Below, piece after piece: positions 26,283 through 35,251 of a DNA stretch of 64,000 nt. Every line of letters starts with the position of its first letter. Positions within the stretch are counted from its first letter, which is position 1. The notes beneath the pieces are model-generated. The model did no database searches. It saw only the letters and a list, made by a program, of their open reading frames with translations, and was not told where the DNA came from. A program made the position numbers and the translations under genes. The DNA comes from Vibrio splendidus 12E03 (GTDB taxonomy: Bacteria; Pseudomonadota; Gammaproteobacteria; Enterobacterales; Vibrionaceae): contig NZ_AJZD02000003.1 in assembly GCF_000272105.2 (NCBI RefSeq), positions 1 to 64,000 on the forward strand, written 5' to 3'.

Positions 26283-28028
26283 CTATTTCACGTTCTCAAA
26301 CGGGTTCCACGCTTCATCAACTGGCACAATGTTATGCGCTTTTTCGTACTCTTGATACTCAGCAACCATCTCTAGGAATAAGTCTGGCATCTGGTTTCTT
26401 AAGTCATGCTGCTCAGCCGGATCCTGTTTGGTGTTGTACAGGTGCCATTCACTGTCACCGCCCATGCCTGTAGAAATTCGGATGATCTTGTAATCCCCTT
26501 TGAGCAAAATGCCACTACCGAACAATTCAAATGGAATCGCATTATCCGCATTGTGAACCTCTGTAGTTTCGCCCTTAAAGTAAGGCAACAAGCTCACACC
26601 ACTCATCGGTGCTATTTCTCGGCCTTGATACTTAGTGCCTGGATGCTCTACGTCGGCGATTTCAAGAATGGTGGCTGCGATGTCTTTTACTTGTGACAAA
26701 TCATCAGTTTGAGTACCAGGCTCTAATGCTTGCTCCCCCTCTAAGACGGCTTTTGCAGGCTTAACGATAAACGGCACACGAATACCGCCCTCAGCCGTGT
26801 AAGCTTTATACCAAGACAAACCACCGGTTGATGCACTTGCCCACTCTGGGCCCAATGAAACGCTGGAGTTTGCTTTGCCTAGGTTTTCCGTCGAGTTGTC
26901 GAAATTATGCGCCGTCCATGTTCGAATCAGATCACTGGTGTTTTCACCGGTGATATCGGTCGCTTCAGGGCCGTTGTCTGCCAGATACATGATGTAGGTA
27001 TTGTCGTATTCCCCAATATCTTTTAGGTAATCAACAACCTGACCGACTTGTTGATCTTGCATCTCCATCATGCCCATCGCCACCGCCATCTTCTTGCCAT
27101 ACCACTCTTGTTCTTTCTCAGACAAAGAGTCCCAAGGACGACTTAATGCATTACGACTTGAGATATCCGCATCTTTAGGAATGACGCCCATCTCCTTCAT
27201 GCGTTCAAAGCGGTCTTCACGAATCGAATCCCAACCATGCTCGACGTAGTAGTCGACTTTATCTTGATACGCTGATTCTGGAGCTTGCAGAGGAAGATGT
27301 ATGGCAGTGAAAGGAAGATAAGCGAAGAAAGGCTTACCGTCGTCTTTCTTGCCATCGATCATCTTGATGAGTTCGTTGGTGTAAACTTGGTCGGAGTACT
27401 CGCCTTGGTATTTGTCCTCAACCACTTCACCGTTTCTGTAGGTAGGCTCAACTTCAACACCGGGAATGTCACCTTTTTGCAGCGCATCGGCTGTCGCTGC
27501 ATTTTTGGCTGGGAACATCATGTCGCGGTTAAAGTGATTAGAACCGCCCGCTAAAATGCCATAACTTTCCGAAAAGCCGCGGTCATCGGGCAGGAACCCA
27601 TCATCATGACCTAAATGCCATTTACCCGATAAATACGTGTTGTAGCCATTTTCTTTGAGCAACGTAGCTATTGTTACGCCTTTCTTGGTCAGGTAACCTT
27701 CATAGCCCGGCTTACCAATCGCGTCCGGATAGACAGCATAATCAAAGGTACCTAGCCCAACCTCGTGGCTGTTCGCTCCAGTTAACATCATTGAGCGAGT
27801 GACTGATGAGGTCGGTGATGCATGAAAGTTGGTGAATTTAACCCCCTCTTCAGCCAACGCCATTAAGTTCGGTGTTTCGACTTCTGAACCATAAGGCTGG
27901 GTATCAGCAAAGCCAACATCATCACCGACAATAACAACGATGTTCGGCTTGTCTGATTCGGCGGCGAAGGCGGCACTACTTGCTGCGGCCATCGCGGTGA
28001 ATAGTAGGGATTTCTTGAATGTCTGCAT
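26283..28028 (-). CDS. Periplasmic Ser-type arylsulfatase
   Basis: A 581-residue alkaline-phosphatase-superfamily sulfatase with a signal peptide (cleavage near AFAAES, residue 23). Metal-ligand Asp36-Asp37 lie in VGDDVGF. The formylglycine site reads SPTSSVTRSMMLTG: by alignment to C-x-P-x-R the converted residue is Ser74, with Val76 where Pro (or Ala) is usual and Arg78 conserved. GKWHLGH, DNGPE and the SLGPEWA segment are present. A Ser-type site needs the anaerobic maturase, and one is encoded next. The likely job is removal of sulfate from algal or host sulfated compounds; the substrate is unknown. Confidence 0.92.
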   Translation of the reverse strand: MQTFKKSLLFTAMAAASSAAFAAESDKPNIVVIVGDDVGFADTQPYGSEVETPNLMALAEEGVKFTNFHASPTSSVTRSMMLTGANSHEVGLGTFDYAVYPDAIGKPGYEGYLTKKGVTIATLLKENGYNTYLSGKWHLGHDDGFLPDDRGFSESYGILAGGSNHFNRDMMFPAKNAATADALQKGDIPGVEVEPTYRNGEVVEDKYQGEYSDQVYTNELIKMIDGKKDDGKPFFAYLPFTAIHLPLQAPESAYQDKVDYYVEHGWDSIREDRFERMKEMGVIPKDADISSRNALSRPWDSLSEKEQEWYGKKMAVAMGMMEMQDQQVGQVVDYLKDIGEYDNTYIMYLADNGPEATDITGENTSDLIRTWTAHNFDNSTENLGKANSSVSLGPEWASASTGGLSWYKAYTAEGGIRVPFIVKPAKAVLEGEQALEPGTQTDDLSQVKDIAATILEIADVEHPGTKYQGREIAPMSGVSLLPYFKGETTEVHNADNAIPFELFGSGILLKGDYKIIRISTGMGGDSEWHLYNTKQDPAEQHDLRNQMPDLFLEMVAEYQEYEKAHNIVPVDEAWNPFENVK

Positions 28029-28119
28029 AAGATGTCTCCGATAGCTGTAGTTAAATTTTCTGTGATGAGCTTTTTCTGTGATTAACCTTTTCTGTGACTA
28101 ACTTTGGTTAGAATCTTAA

Positions 28120-28536
28120 TTAGTGCGCGGCTTGGGACATCCAATGTAATAAGTCGAGCGCAGGGTCATAATCTTGAGCGGCTGCCAGACCTATCCAGGT
28201 GACAGCTTCCGCTTGGCTAACCTCAACGCCACTTCCAGAGAAGTACATTAGGCCAAGCTGTGTTTGAGCTTCAGGGCTACCGGCACTGGCTGCAGTTTCA
28301 AACCATTCCGCCGCTTTCTCGTCATTCTGCTCAACACCATCACCACTCAAATACCGATAAGCGAGAGCAAGTTGTGCTTCAGGCTGTCCTCCATAGGCTT
28401 CATCCAACACCTGAACAACATCTCGGTGCTGTTCAGACAAAGCCGCGGAGCTTTCACTTCCAACGCTTGCCTTGGCAAAAAGCAGAACAGCCAAAACACC
28501 AGTCAAAGTCACGGTAGTTAAACGTTTATTGAACAT
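28120..28536 (-). CDS. Secreted Sel1-repeat protein
   Basis: A 138-residue protein with a signal peptide (MFNKRLTTVTLTGVLAVLLF) and two to three Sel1-like (TPR-type) repeats: AQLALAYRYLSGDGVEQN, AAEWFETAASAGSPEAQ and AQTQLGLMYFSGSGVEVS. Such repeats mediate protein binding. It lies 91 bp upstream of the sulfatase in the same direction and may be cotranscribed. Function unknown; possibly an assembly or binding partner for the exported sulfatase. Confidence 0.75.
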   Translation of the reverse strand: MFNKRLTTVTLTGVLAVLLFAKASVGSESSAALSEQHRDVVQVLDEAYGGQPEAQLALAYRYLSGDGVEQNDEKAAEWFETAASAGSPEAQTQLGLMYFSGSGVEVSQAEAVTWIGLAAAQDYDPALDLLHWMSQAAH

Positions 28537-28583
28537 TTATTTCCTCCTCAGGAATAAAGGTCACAACGTCCCTGTCGAGTGAA

Positions 28584-28649
28584 TTAGGTGAAAAGTAGGA
28601 ATGGCGCGATGATGCACAAGCTCGATAGCAATACGTTTTCAATCTTCAT
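28584..28649 (-). CDS. Possible 21-residue hydrophobic peptide
   Basis: An ATG at 28649 with a good Shine-Dalgarno (GAGGAC, 6 nt before) opens a 21-codon frame, MKIENVLLSSLCIIAPFLLFT, mostly one hydrophobic span. It ends 47 nt before the Sel1 gene. It could be a leader or small membrane peptide, or chance. Confidence 0.3.
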   Translation of the reverse strand: MKIENVLLSSLCIIAPFLLFT

Positions 28650-28695
28650 AATTTGTCCTCGATTTACAGTGAGTTTTTGGATGCTTAATCAGACA

Positions 28696-29889
28696 CTAAA
28701 TTGATTTTTCAATAATCTGTTCAATCGTTTGTTTTGAGATTGGGTAGAACTGGAAGCAGATATCTTTCTCAATCGCTTGAGCAATATTGCGCTTCTCTTG
28801 GTCATCAAATTCCCAGCTACTGAAACGCTTCATCGCACCAACTTGGGTTTGGAAGTTGTGTAAGAAATCCAAAACTCGTTGGTAAATCATCTCATCCGTT
28901 CCAGTGCTCTCTAGCGAGAACGCTTGAGCTAATTTGAATGCGTTTGGCATATAGAATTCCGGCAGAGCTTCAATCACAACCGGCATCAATACCGTGTTGG
29001 CATCGCCATGCGAGATATGGCTAATCGCACCAAATGCATGAGCACAGTTGTGGATTGGGATACCGCCCAGTGAAGAGTAGAACGCAGAGATCGCCATCGT
29101 GCTCGCTTGAAGAAGATTGCCGCGTGCCGTTAGGTTTTCAGGCTCCTCAAGTGCCACGGGTAAATTTTCAACAATCAGTTTTGCAGCTTGAATGCCGTAA
29201 GCATCGGTAAAGGCATTGCTCATTGGAGAAACAATGGCCTCAACGGCGTGCGTTAATGCATCCATTGCTGTTGAGCGAGTCAGATGAGCTGGTAGTTTGG
29301 TGGTAACAGTCGGATCAAGAATCGCAATGTCAGCTTCTAAACCAGACGCCACCAAACTTGCCTTAATGTTTTCATGCTCGTTGTAAAAAACAGCAATCGG
29401 AGAAGCTTCTGCGCCCGTGCCTGCTGTTGTTGGCACCGCAATGTGGGGCACTCGAATGTCTTCGTTATTTGGCCACACTTCCATAAAGCCACCGCCGGCA
29501 ATCACAGTGCGGATATCATCAATCTGTTTATGAAGTGCGTATTTCACGCCTTTCGAAGCATCAATCACACTACCGCCACCGACTGACAAAATAGCGTCTG
29601 CATTCAAGTTATTCGCAAACTCAATTGCAGAGTTAATGTTGTCGCACGTCGCATCCGGAGCAATGTCGGTATATACGCCGACGAGTTGCGCAGCATCTTG
29701 GCTAGCTTCCGGATTAACAAACAGTGCCGAGAATTGCTCAACAAAGCCCAACGATTCCAAGCCCTTATCAGAAAAAAGCACGACTCGCTTCGCACCCAAT
29801 CGAGCAAACAGAGACGGAATATTTTCGATGCCGTTCTCCTGAGCGTGAACAATGGTTTTCAGTTGAAAATTAAAATTATTGGCTGTCAT
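28696..29889 (-). CDS. Iron-containing alcohol dehydrogenase
   Basis: A 397-residue group III alcohol dehydrogenase. The NAD(P)-binding SVGGGSVIDASKG lies near residue 104, and metal-binding histidines occur in HNCAHAFGAISHISHGDAN near 267-285. The family reduces or oxidises short aldehydes and alcohols. It has its own promoter with a TetR operator at 29935-29950 and is placed downstream of an aldehyde dehydrogenase controlled by an equal operator, so the two may detoxify aldehydes together. The terminator at 30007 shows it is not cotranscribed with the upstream gene. Confidence 0.9.
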   Translation of the reverse strand: MTANNFNFQLKTIVHAQENGIENIPSLFARLGAKRVVLFSDKGLESLGFVEQFSALFVNPEASQDAAQLVGVYTDIAPDATCDNINSAIEFANNLNADAILSVGGGSVIDASKGVKYALHKQIDDIRTVIAGGGFMEVWPNNEDIRVPHIAVPTTAGTGAEASPIAVFYNEHENIKASLVASGLEADIAILDPTVTTKLPAHLTRSTAMDALTHAVEAIVSPMSNAFTDAYGIQAAKLIVENLPVALEEPENLTARGNLLQASTMAISAFYSSLGGIPIHNCAHAFGAISHISHGDANTVLMPVVIEALPEFYMPNAFKLAQAFSLESTGTDEMIYQRVLDFLHNFQTQVGAMKRFSSWEFDDQEKRNIAQAIEKDICFQFYPISKQTIEQIIEKSI

Positions 29890-29934
29890 GGTGGTTACCT
29901 CATTTCTAGTTGATGACTAAACAATAACCAATAC

Positions 29935-29950
29935 AAACCGGTCGGTCTAG
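29935..29950. promoter_or_regulatory. TetR-type operator before the alcohol dehydrogenase
   Basis: AAACCGGTCGGTCTAG is one base from the perfect dyad AGACCG-GT-CGGTCT found at 32020. It is 46 bp upstream of the gene start. Dyads of this kind are bound by TetR repressors; NemR uses a related AGAC...GTCT box. Confidence 0.75.
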
Positions 29951-30006
29951 GGTGTAAATGTCAAAGATATGTCAATTAAGATCCTTGAAGATCATTTCGC
30001 ACATAC

Positions 30007-30029
30007 AAAAAAACCCGCAAATGCGGGCT
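30007..30029 (-). terminator. Terminator after the small membrane protein
   Basis: CCCGCA / TGCGGG with AA loop; on the minus strand it is followed by seven T. Confidence 0.85.
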
Positions 30030-30065
30030 TAGGAATATTTGATTCAATGAGTTAAACAACCGAGG

Positions 30066-30509
30066 TTAACGCAAGTGAGCGGGCACCTTGGTTTTATCTC
30101 GATTGAGGTAATAGTAGAGATAAACCAAAGAGTAGATGGTTACAAACGCGTCAAGCGCAAACACACCACTCCAACCGTAAAACCACTCATAGTCATTAAT
30201 ACAAACGTTGTATAAGAAGATGCCAACAAACATCGACTTCTCAAACGCGCTGTAAATCATGGTCGAAGTACGTAGTGACTTGTACTTGGCAGAGAACATC
30301 AAAAGCACGCCAATACAACCAACCATCACCCCCCAGTGCTGATAAGTACCCAACAGGTACTCTTTGTTTTCCATCATCGCCTCGTTGTAGGAGAACAGCG
30401 TCTGCATACTCCAATCCGGTGCCAGAAAGGTAGAAAAAGCAGTCGCAGTCAACAATCCCGTAATCATCAAATAAGACTTCATGGTTCTTTCAAAAAAACG
30501 TTCTAACAT
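30066..30509 (-). CDS. Four-helix membrane protein, unknown
   Basis: A 147-residue protein with four likely membrane segments (about residues 13-32, 55-75, 85-103 and 112-134) and a charged C-terminus (NRDKTKVPAHLR). It has no catalytic motif. It follows the aldehyde dehydrogenase gene by 52 bp with no terminator between, so it is likely in the same TetR-controlled unit. I cannot name a family; an aldehyde-stress membrane role would be a guess from context only. Confidence 0.75.
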   Translation of the reverse strand: MLERFFERTMKSYLMITGLLTATAFSTFLAPDWSMQTLFSYNEAMMENKEYLLGTYQHWGVMVGCIGVLLMFSAKYKSLRTSTMIYSAFEKSMFVGIFLYNVCINDYEWFYGWSGVFALDAFVTIYSLVYLYYYLNRDKTKVPAHLR

Positions 30510-30561
30510 AAGTAACCTCTTAAATAATTTCTAAAATGAATAGCGGAATGTCAGGTGCGAT

Positions 30562-31977
30562 TTACTTGCCTAGCATGTTCATCACAGCCGTCTTTAATTC
30601 GTTGTCTTCTTTTGAAAACAGATGCTTAACGCGATGATCTAAGCCGGTTTCCAATACTGTTTTAGCGTGAGAGAAGGTGATAAACCCTTCTTTGCCGTGA
30701 TAATTGCCCTGCCCTGATTCGCCAATGCCACCAAACGGCGCGTCATCAACCGCTAAATGAAAAACACAGTCATTGATACACATGCCACCGGAGTGAACTT
30801 GGTGCTTAACCTGAGCCTGTAAGCTCAAATCAAAGCTCATTAGGTAGAGTGCTAACGGCCTTGGTTTGCTATTGATGACTTGGAACGCCTCTTCGACATT
30901 GCGATACGTAATCAAGGGCAATAATGGGCCGAAAATTTCTTCGTTCATCACCTTGGATGACAGGCTTGGTTCAACGATCAAATGTGTCACCAAGCGATGA
31001 GTATCTAGGTCCATCGCTTCATCATGGCAAGCAACGATTCGTGTCCCTGCTTCCTGCTCTTCATTCAATAAACCAGCAATACGATCACATTGGCGAGGGT
31101 TAATGAGCGAGGTTAAACTCTCAGAGTAGATCCCTTCATCAAACAGCTGTTGGTATTGTTTTTTGTACTCCAGAATGAAGGCTTCGAGCTTATCTTCAGG
31201 GAGTAGCACGTAATCTGGAGCGACACACACTTGGCCGTTGTTTAGGCTTTTACCATAAATGATTCGCTCTACCGCAATATCCATCGGCATGTCTTCTGCA
31301 ACGATAACCGGCGACTTTCCACCCAGCTCTAGCGTGACTGGGGTTAGCGTATCAGCCGCTGACTTCATCACTTGGCGACCCACTTGGGTTGACCCTGTAA
31401 ACAGAAGATGATCAAACGGCAACGCCGAAAATGCGGCTGCGATTTCTACCTCACCTTCAACCAAGCACACCTCATCGGCATGGAAAACTTCCGCCAATAG
31501 CGCTGTTAATACTTGGTTCGTCGCTGGGGTAAATTCGCTCATCTTGATCATGGCGCGATTGCCTGAAGCCAGAGCCGAAATAAGCGGGCCGACGGATAAC
31601 ATGATCGGGAAATTCCACGGGGCAATAATCCCGACGACGCCTTTGGGTTGATAAACCACTTCAACACGAGAGGTTGAAAGCAATGGGCCGGAATGACGAA
31701 TTGAAGATGTCGACCAATGAGGCAAACATTCAATGCTGTGATCAATATTTCCGATACAAGGCAATATGTCAGCCATCAAAGTATCTTGTCGGCTGCGGTG
31801 ACCATAGTCCTCACTCACAGCTACACACAAACGATCTGTGTAATCGATTAGCGCAGATTTAAGTGCGAGCAGATGCTCAATCCTCTCCGATATCGCTGGC
31901 ATCGGTTTCTGTGCAAAAGCTCCCTGCATGCTGTTCAACGTCATGGTCATTTGTGTTGGCGTCAATTCGTGTTTCAT
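30562..31977 (-). CDS. Aldehyde dehydrogenase, coniferyl aldehyde dehydrogenase type
   Basis: A 471-residue NAD(P)-dependent aldehyde dehydrogenase. The cofactor loop PWNFPIMLSVGPL lies near residue 120, the catalytic Glu in LELGGKSP near 215 and the nucleophilic Cys in NNGQVCVAPDYV near 250. Its shorter length and C-terminal FGGIGESGQGNYHGKEGF place it with coniferyl-aldehyde and fatty-aldehyde dehydrogenases. An operator lies 43 bp upstream. It leads the unit with the four-helix membrane protein. Confidence 0.88.
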   Translation of the reverse strand: MKHELTPTQMTMTLNSMQGAFAQKPMPAISERIEHLLALKSALIDYTDRLCVAVSEDYGHRSRQDTLMADILPCIGNIDHSIECLPHWSTSSIRHSGPLLSTSRVEVVYQPKGVVGIIAPWNFPIMLSVGPLISALASGNRAMIKMSEFTPATNQVLTALLAEVFHADEVCLVEGEVEIAAAFSALPFDHLLFTGSTQVGRQVMKSAADTLTPVTLELGGKSPVIVAEDMPMDIAVERIIYGKSLNNGQVCVAPDYVLLPEDKLEAFILEYKKQYQQLFDEGIYSESLTSLINPRQCDRIAGLLNEEQEAGTRIVACHDEAMDLDTHRLVTHLIVEPSLSSKVMNEEIFGPLLPLITYRNVEEAFQVINSKPRPLALYLMSFDLSLQAQVKHQVHSGGMCINDCVFHLAVDDAPFGGIGESGQGNYHGKEGFITFSHAKTVLETGLDHRVKHLFSKEDNELKTAVMNMLGK

Positions 31978-32019
31978 ACATCACCTCGTGGTTAAGATGA
32001 GCACACAATAATACAAAAC

Positions 32020-32033
32020 AGACCGGTCGGTCT
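32020..32033. promoter_or_regulatory. Perfect TetR-type operator before the aldehyde dehydrogenase
   Basis: AGACCGGTCGGTCT: 6-bp arms with a 2-bp centre, extended by TAG on the right. It shares all but one base with 29935-29950. Confidence 0.8.
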
Positions 32034-32180
32034 AGTGTTTTATTGTCAGAGAATCGTCAATGGAGTTTTGATTACAATCCAATGAGGCGGCTACAAACGG
32101 GGCAAAAAGTCAGGGGAATTTAAAATAAGAAGGCGTAACTAACACGCAGGGCAAATAGAGATTTTAAATGGCAGGATCAA

Positions 32181-32205
32181 AAATGGCCGCTTAGTGCGAC
32201 CATTT
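32181..32205 (-). terminator. Terminator of the MarR gene
   Basis: AAATGGCCGC / GCGACCATTT with a 5-nt loop and one mismatch; on the minus strand it ends in TTTTTGA. It resembles the hairpin at 115-141. Confidence 0.65.
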
Positions 32206-32252
32206 AATAGTTACTTAAGTTTTTGTTCTAAATAAACAATTTAAAAATTACA

Positions 32253-32735
32253 TTAGCTCTTGGCTACGTTTGCAATGCCTTCAAGTTGAAGTACTGGAGC
32301 GGCGTCGATGTCTTCTGCATTCATCATTGATGATACTCGCTGCATTGAAGAAAGCAGTAAGCTTTGCTCCCACGGCTCTAGGTTTTGGAATTTTTTAACG
32401 AAGTTATCTTGCAGCGGCGGTGGCGCATTGTTTAGCAGCTCTTGGCCTTTTTCCGTCAAGTTCGCATGCACTTTACGGCGGTCAGCAACACTACGGATAC
32501 GTTGTACGTAGCCATTCAACTCTAGGCGATCGATGATCGTGGTTGTGGTGGCTTGGCTTACATTGGTGTGATTAGACAATTCTTTGATCGTCACATTACC
32601 CATTTCTTGGATTGCTCTCATTAAGATTAATTGAGGGCCAGTCAAACCATACTCTTTACTCAGCTTTTTCGAGTGTAAATCGATAGCGCGAATAATTTGT
32701 CGAATAGCGACCAGGATTTCGTCATGTTTGTCCAA
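32253..32735 (-). CDS. cosR: MarR-family regulator, probable CosR
   Basis: A 160-residue MarR/EctR-type repressor. The winged helix spans about 45-105 (NVTIKELSNHTNVSQATTTT, IDRLELNGYVQRIRSVADRR). It resembles the Vibrio compatible-solute regulator CosR, which represses ectoine synthesis and betaine uptake at low salinity. Here it sits beside proV of the choline-betaine operon and 16 kb from ectA, the expected targets. The symbol rests on family resemblance and context, not on a search. Confidence 0.65.
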   Translation of the reverse strand: MDKHDEILVAIRQIIRAIDLHSKKLSKEYGLTGPQLILMRAIQEMGNVTIKELSNHTNVSQATTTTIIDRLELNGYVQRIRSVADRRKVHANLTEKGQELLNNAPPPLQDNFVKKFQNLEPWEQSLLLSSMQRVSSMMNAEDIDAAPVLQLEGIANVAKS

Positions 32736-33096
32736 GATGCAGACCTTTGTACTAATATACTGTGAGTGATTTTACAGCGTCGAAGCGAAGAGCTCTCATG
32801 AAATCGGAGTCAGGACCGCTCGAATTACACTGTAAATTGATAAATTACGTCATTAATTTTTCCGCATTGTACTGATGTTCATACTATTCTCAATCTTTTC
32901 TATGCCTCTGAATTTGCGCAGGGCAACACTTTTGCTCAATGAGTCACGATTTTCGCTCTTATATCGGCTAACAAGGTAACAAAAAGCCAGAAGTCGTTAA
33001 CAAATAAAAAAGTAGAGCAGTCAAATAGGTAAAGATATTGTGATGGCCTCACTACCTATTTAATGTTTCGACATCTGACTATTTTAGTTCAAAAGA
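32736..33096. other. Gene-free stretch between CosR-like gene and proV
   Basis: About 360 bases without a credible frame. AAATAGGTA (33024-33032) and TACCTATTT (33054-33062) form a distant 9-bp repeat with a smaller GTGA/TCAC dyad inside, a weak candidate terminator for the bet-pro operon. The regulator promoter should lie in 32740-32880. Confidence 0.45.
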
Positions 33097-34311
33097 TTAA
33101 GCAGCACTGTTTAGTTGAAAATTACCGGTCAGCGCGTTGTAGAACTCGCTGTTATCCAAGATCCCAACCAATTGATTGTCTTCAACCAGCAAAATCGGAT
33201 GGTTACTGATCTGCTTGAGCTTAATCGCATCACGCATACCAATTTCAGGGCTTGCCACTACGACACTCGATGCGTTGATAGCCGTTAAGTCGTCAGACTC
33301 ACTCCACTCAACAAGTGCCAACGTCGGTTCACCTTTTACCGATAAAGCACCTTCACTCTGTTCAATCCAGAGATCTTTAGAATCGCAGATCTTCCAGCTT
33401 TCATTCTCTTGAGTCAGTGAGTCAAGAGGCTGCATCAAAGAACGGCCTTTAAGTACATTCAATGGGTTAGTATGAGCAACAAAGTCCTTCACGTATTCCG
33501 TTTTCGGTGTGAGTACGATCTCTTCCGGCTTACCGTGTTGGATCAGTTTGCCTGACTCCATGATCGCGATGTTGTTACCAATCTTCAGTGCTTCATCTAG
33601 GTCGTGACTCACGAACAGAATCGTTTTGTTGAGTTTGTTTTGCAGCGTGATCAGTTCATCTTGCAGTTGAGCACGAATCAATGGGTCAAGCGCCGAGAAC
33701 GGTTCATCCATCAATAGAATGTCAGTATCCATGGCAAACGCTCGTGCCAAGCCGACACGTTGCTGCATACCGCCAGAGAGTTCATGCGGATACTTGGTTT
33801 CCCACTCTGCCAAACCCACCATTTCAAGTTGTTCACGCGCTTTAGCACGACGAACATCTTTGGCGACACCTTGCATTTCAAGACCAAACGCCACGTTATC
33901 TAACACGTTTAACCAAGGCATTAAGGCAAATTTTTGGAACACCATAGAAACGCGGTGTGTGCGTAAATGACGCAGTGTCGCTTCATCGCACTGCTCACCC
34001 AAATCCACCAGCTTATCGCCATCTTTGATTGCCAATGAACCACGGCTGATCTCATTCAAACCATTCACAGCACGAAGTAATGAAGATTTACCCGAGCCCG
34101 ATAAGCCCATCAGCACGCAGATCTCACCTTCTTCAACCGTGAGAGATACATTATCTACGCCCACGACTTGACCAGTTTCATCAATGATCTCTTGACGAGT
34201 TTTCCCTTGGTCGAGTAGCTCGAGCGCTTGCTTCGACTTATCACCAAAAACAACATCAAGGTTTTTAATGGTAATCGCGTCCATTGTCTTTTTTTCCTGA
34301 GAGCTAGACAT
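33097..34311 (-). CDS. proV: Choline/betaine ABC transporter ATPase
   Basis: A 404-residue ABC ATPase of the ProV/OpuAA type. Walker A is GLSGSGKSS near residue 62, the signature is LSGGMQQRVGLARA, and Walker B is ILLMDEPFSALDP. Residues after about 290 form a CBS-like regulatory region that can sense ionic strength in relatives. I take ATG 34311 because GGAGG precedes it; an in-frame extension overlaps proW. It powers uptake of choline or betaine with ProW and ProX. Confidence 0.92.
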   Translation of the reverse strand: MSSSQEKKTMDAITIKNLDVVFGDKSKQALELLDQGKTRQEIIDETGQVVGVDNVSLTVEEGEICVLMGLSGSGKSSLLRAVNGLNEISRGSLAIKDGDKLVDLGEQCDEATLRHLRTHRVSMVFQKFALMPWLNVLDNVAFGLEMQGVAKDVRRAKAREQLEMVGLAEWETKYPHELSGGMQQRVGLARAFAMDTDILLMDEPFSALDPLIRAQLQDELITLQNKLNKTILFVSHDLDEALKIGNNIAIMESGKLIQHGKPEEIVLTPKTEYVKDFVAHTNPLNVLKGRSLMQPLDSLTQENESWKICDSKDLWIEQSEGALSVKGEPTLALVEWSESDDLTAINASSVVVASPEIGMRDAIKLKQISNHPILLVEDNQLVGILDNSEFYNALTGNFQLNSAA

Positions 34312-34313
34312 GA

Positions 34314-35156
34314 TTAAGCCTCCTTCTGATTGGGTGTTTTGCACAAGCGATCAAGAATGATAGCGACTAATACAATCGCCAGTCCGGCTTCAAAACCTTG
34401 TGAGATGTTCACTGTGTTCAATGCACGAACAACCGGTTTACCAAGTCCGTCAGCACCAACAAGAGCGGCGATAACCACCATCGAAAGCGACAACATAATA
34501 CATTGGGTGACACCCGCCATGATGCTTGGTAGAGCGGCTGGTAATTCAACTTTGAGCAGTAACTTCATGCGACTTGCACCAAAGGCTTTACCCGCTTCAA
34601 TCAGCTCTTCAGGGACTTTCGTTACCCCTAAATAAGTCAAACGAATCGGTGCAGCTATCGCGAAAATAATGGTCGAGATTAAGCCAGGCACGATGCCCAA
34701 GCCGAATAGAACCAGAGTTGGAATCAAATACACAAACGTCGGAACGGTCTGCATTAAATCGAGAATTGGGCGCAACATCGTATAGAGCCAAGGACGGTGA
34801 GCAGCCATGATGCCAACCGGTACGCCAATTAATACGGAAATCGTTGTCGCCGCAAAGACGAGAACAAAGGTTTCCAGCATTTCTTGCCAGTAGCCGAGGT
34901 TAAGAATAGTCAGCAGTGCCGCGACCACAAAGATCACTAACGAAGGTTTACGGTGTAAGTACCATGCAATCGCAGCGGTAATCACGATTGGCAGAGCAGG
35001 CGGCATCCACTTAAATACATCGACTAAAAACATAATGACGGTTTCTAGAAAAATCGAAATAGCGTCAAAGAATCCTGCTGCATTGATTGTTAGCCAATCA
35101 ACACCCGCTTCCATCCATTGTCCGACAGGGATTTTGTTTTCCGTAATAAAATTCAC
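34314..35156 (-). CDS. proW: Choline/betaine ABC transporter permease
   Basis: A 280-residue permease with six to seven membrane segments. The EAA-like coupling loop reads EAGKAFGASRMKLLLKVELP near residues 185-204. It belongs to the OpuAB/ProW family and has the amphipathic N-terminal stretch VGQWMEAGVDWLTIN. Its end carries the Shine-Dalgarno for proV. It is 95 nt after proX. Confidence 0.93.
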   Translation of the reverse strand: MNFITENKIPVGQWMEAGVDWLTINAAGFFDAISIFLETVIMFLVDVFKWMPPALPIVITAAIAWYLHRKPSLVIFVVAALLTILNLGYWQEMLETFVLVFAATTISVLIGVPVGIMAAHRPWLYTMLRPILDLMQTVPTFVYLIPTLVLFGLGIVPGLISTIIFAIAAPIRLTYLGVTKVPEELIEAGKAFGASRMKLLLKVELPAALPSIMAGVTQCIMLSLSMVVIAALVGADGLGKPVVRALNTVNISQGFEAGLAIVLVAIILDRLCKTPNQKEA

Positions 35157-35251
35157 AATATTGCCTTTTATTATGGGTGGGCTACTTCAAACCAATCGCT
35201 AAATTGGCAAGCCCACCTTTATTATTTATGTAGCTGTTGAGATAGGTAGAA

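Noticed and set aside
33024-33062. Stem-loop after proV as a terminator
   Set aside because: The 9-bp arms are far apart and no T-run follows on the minus strand; kept only as a note.
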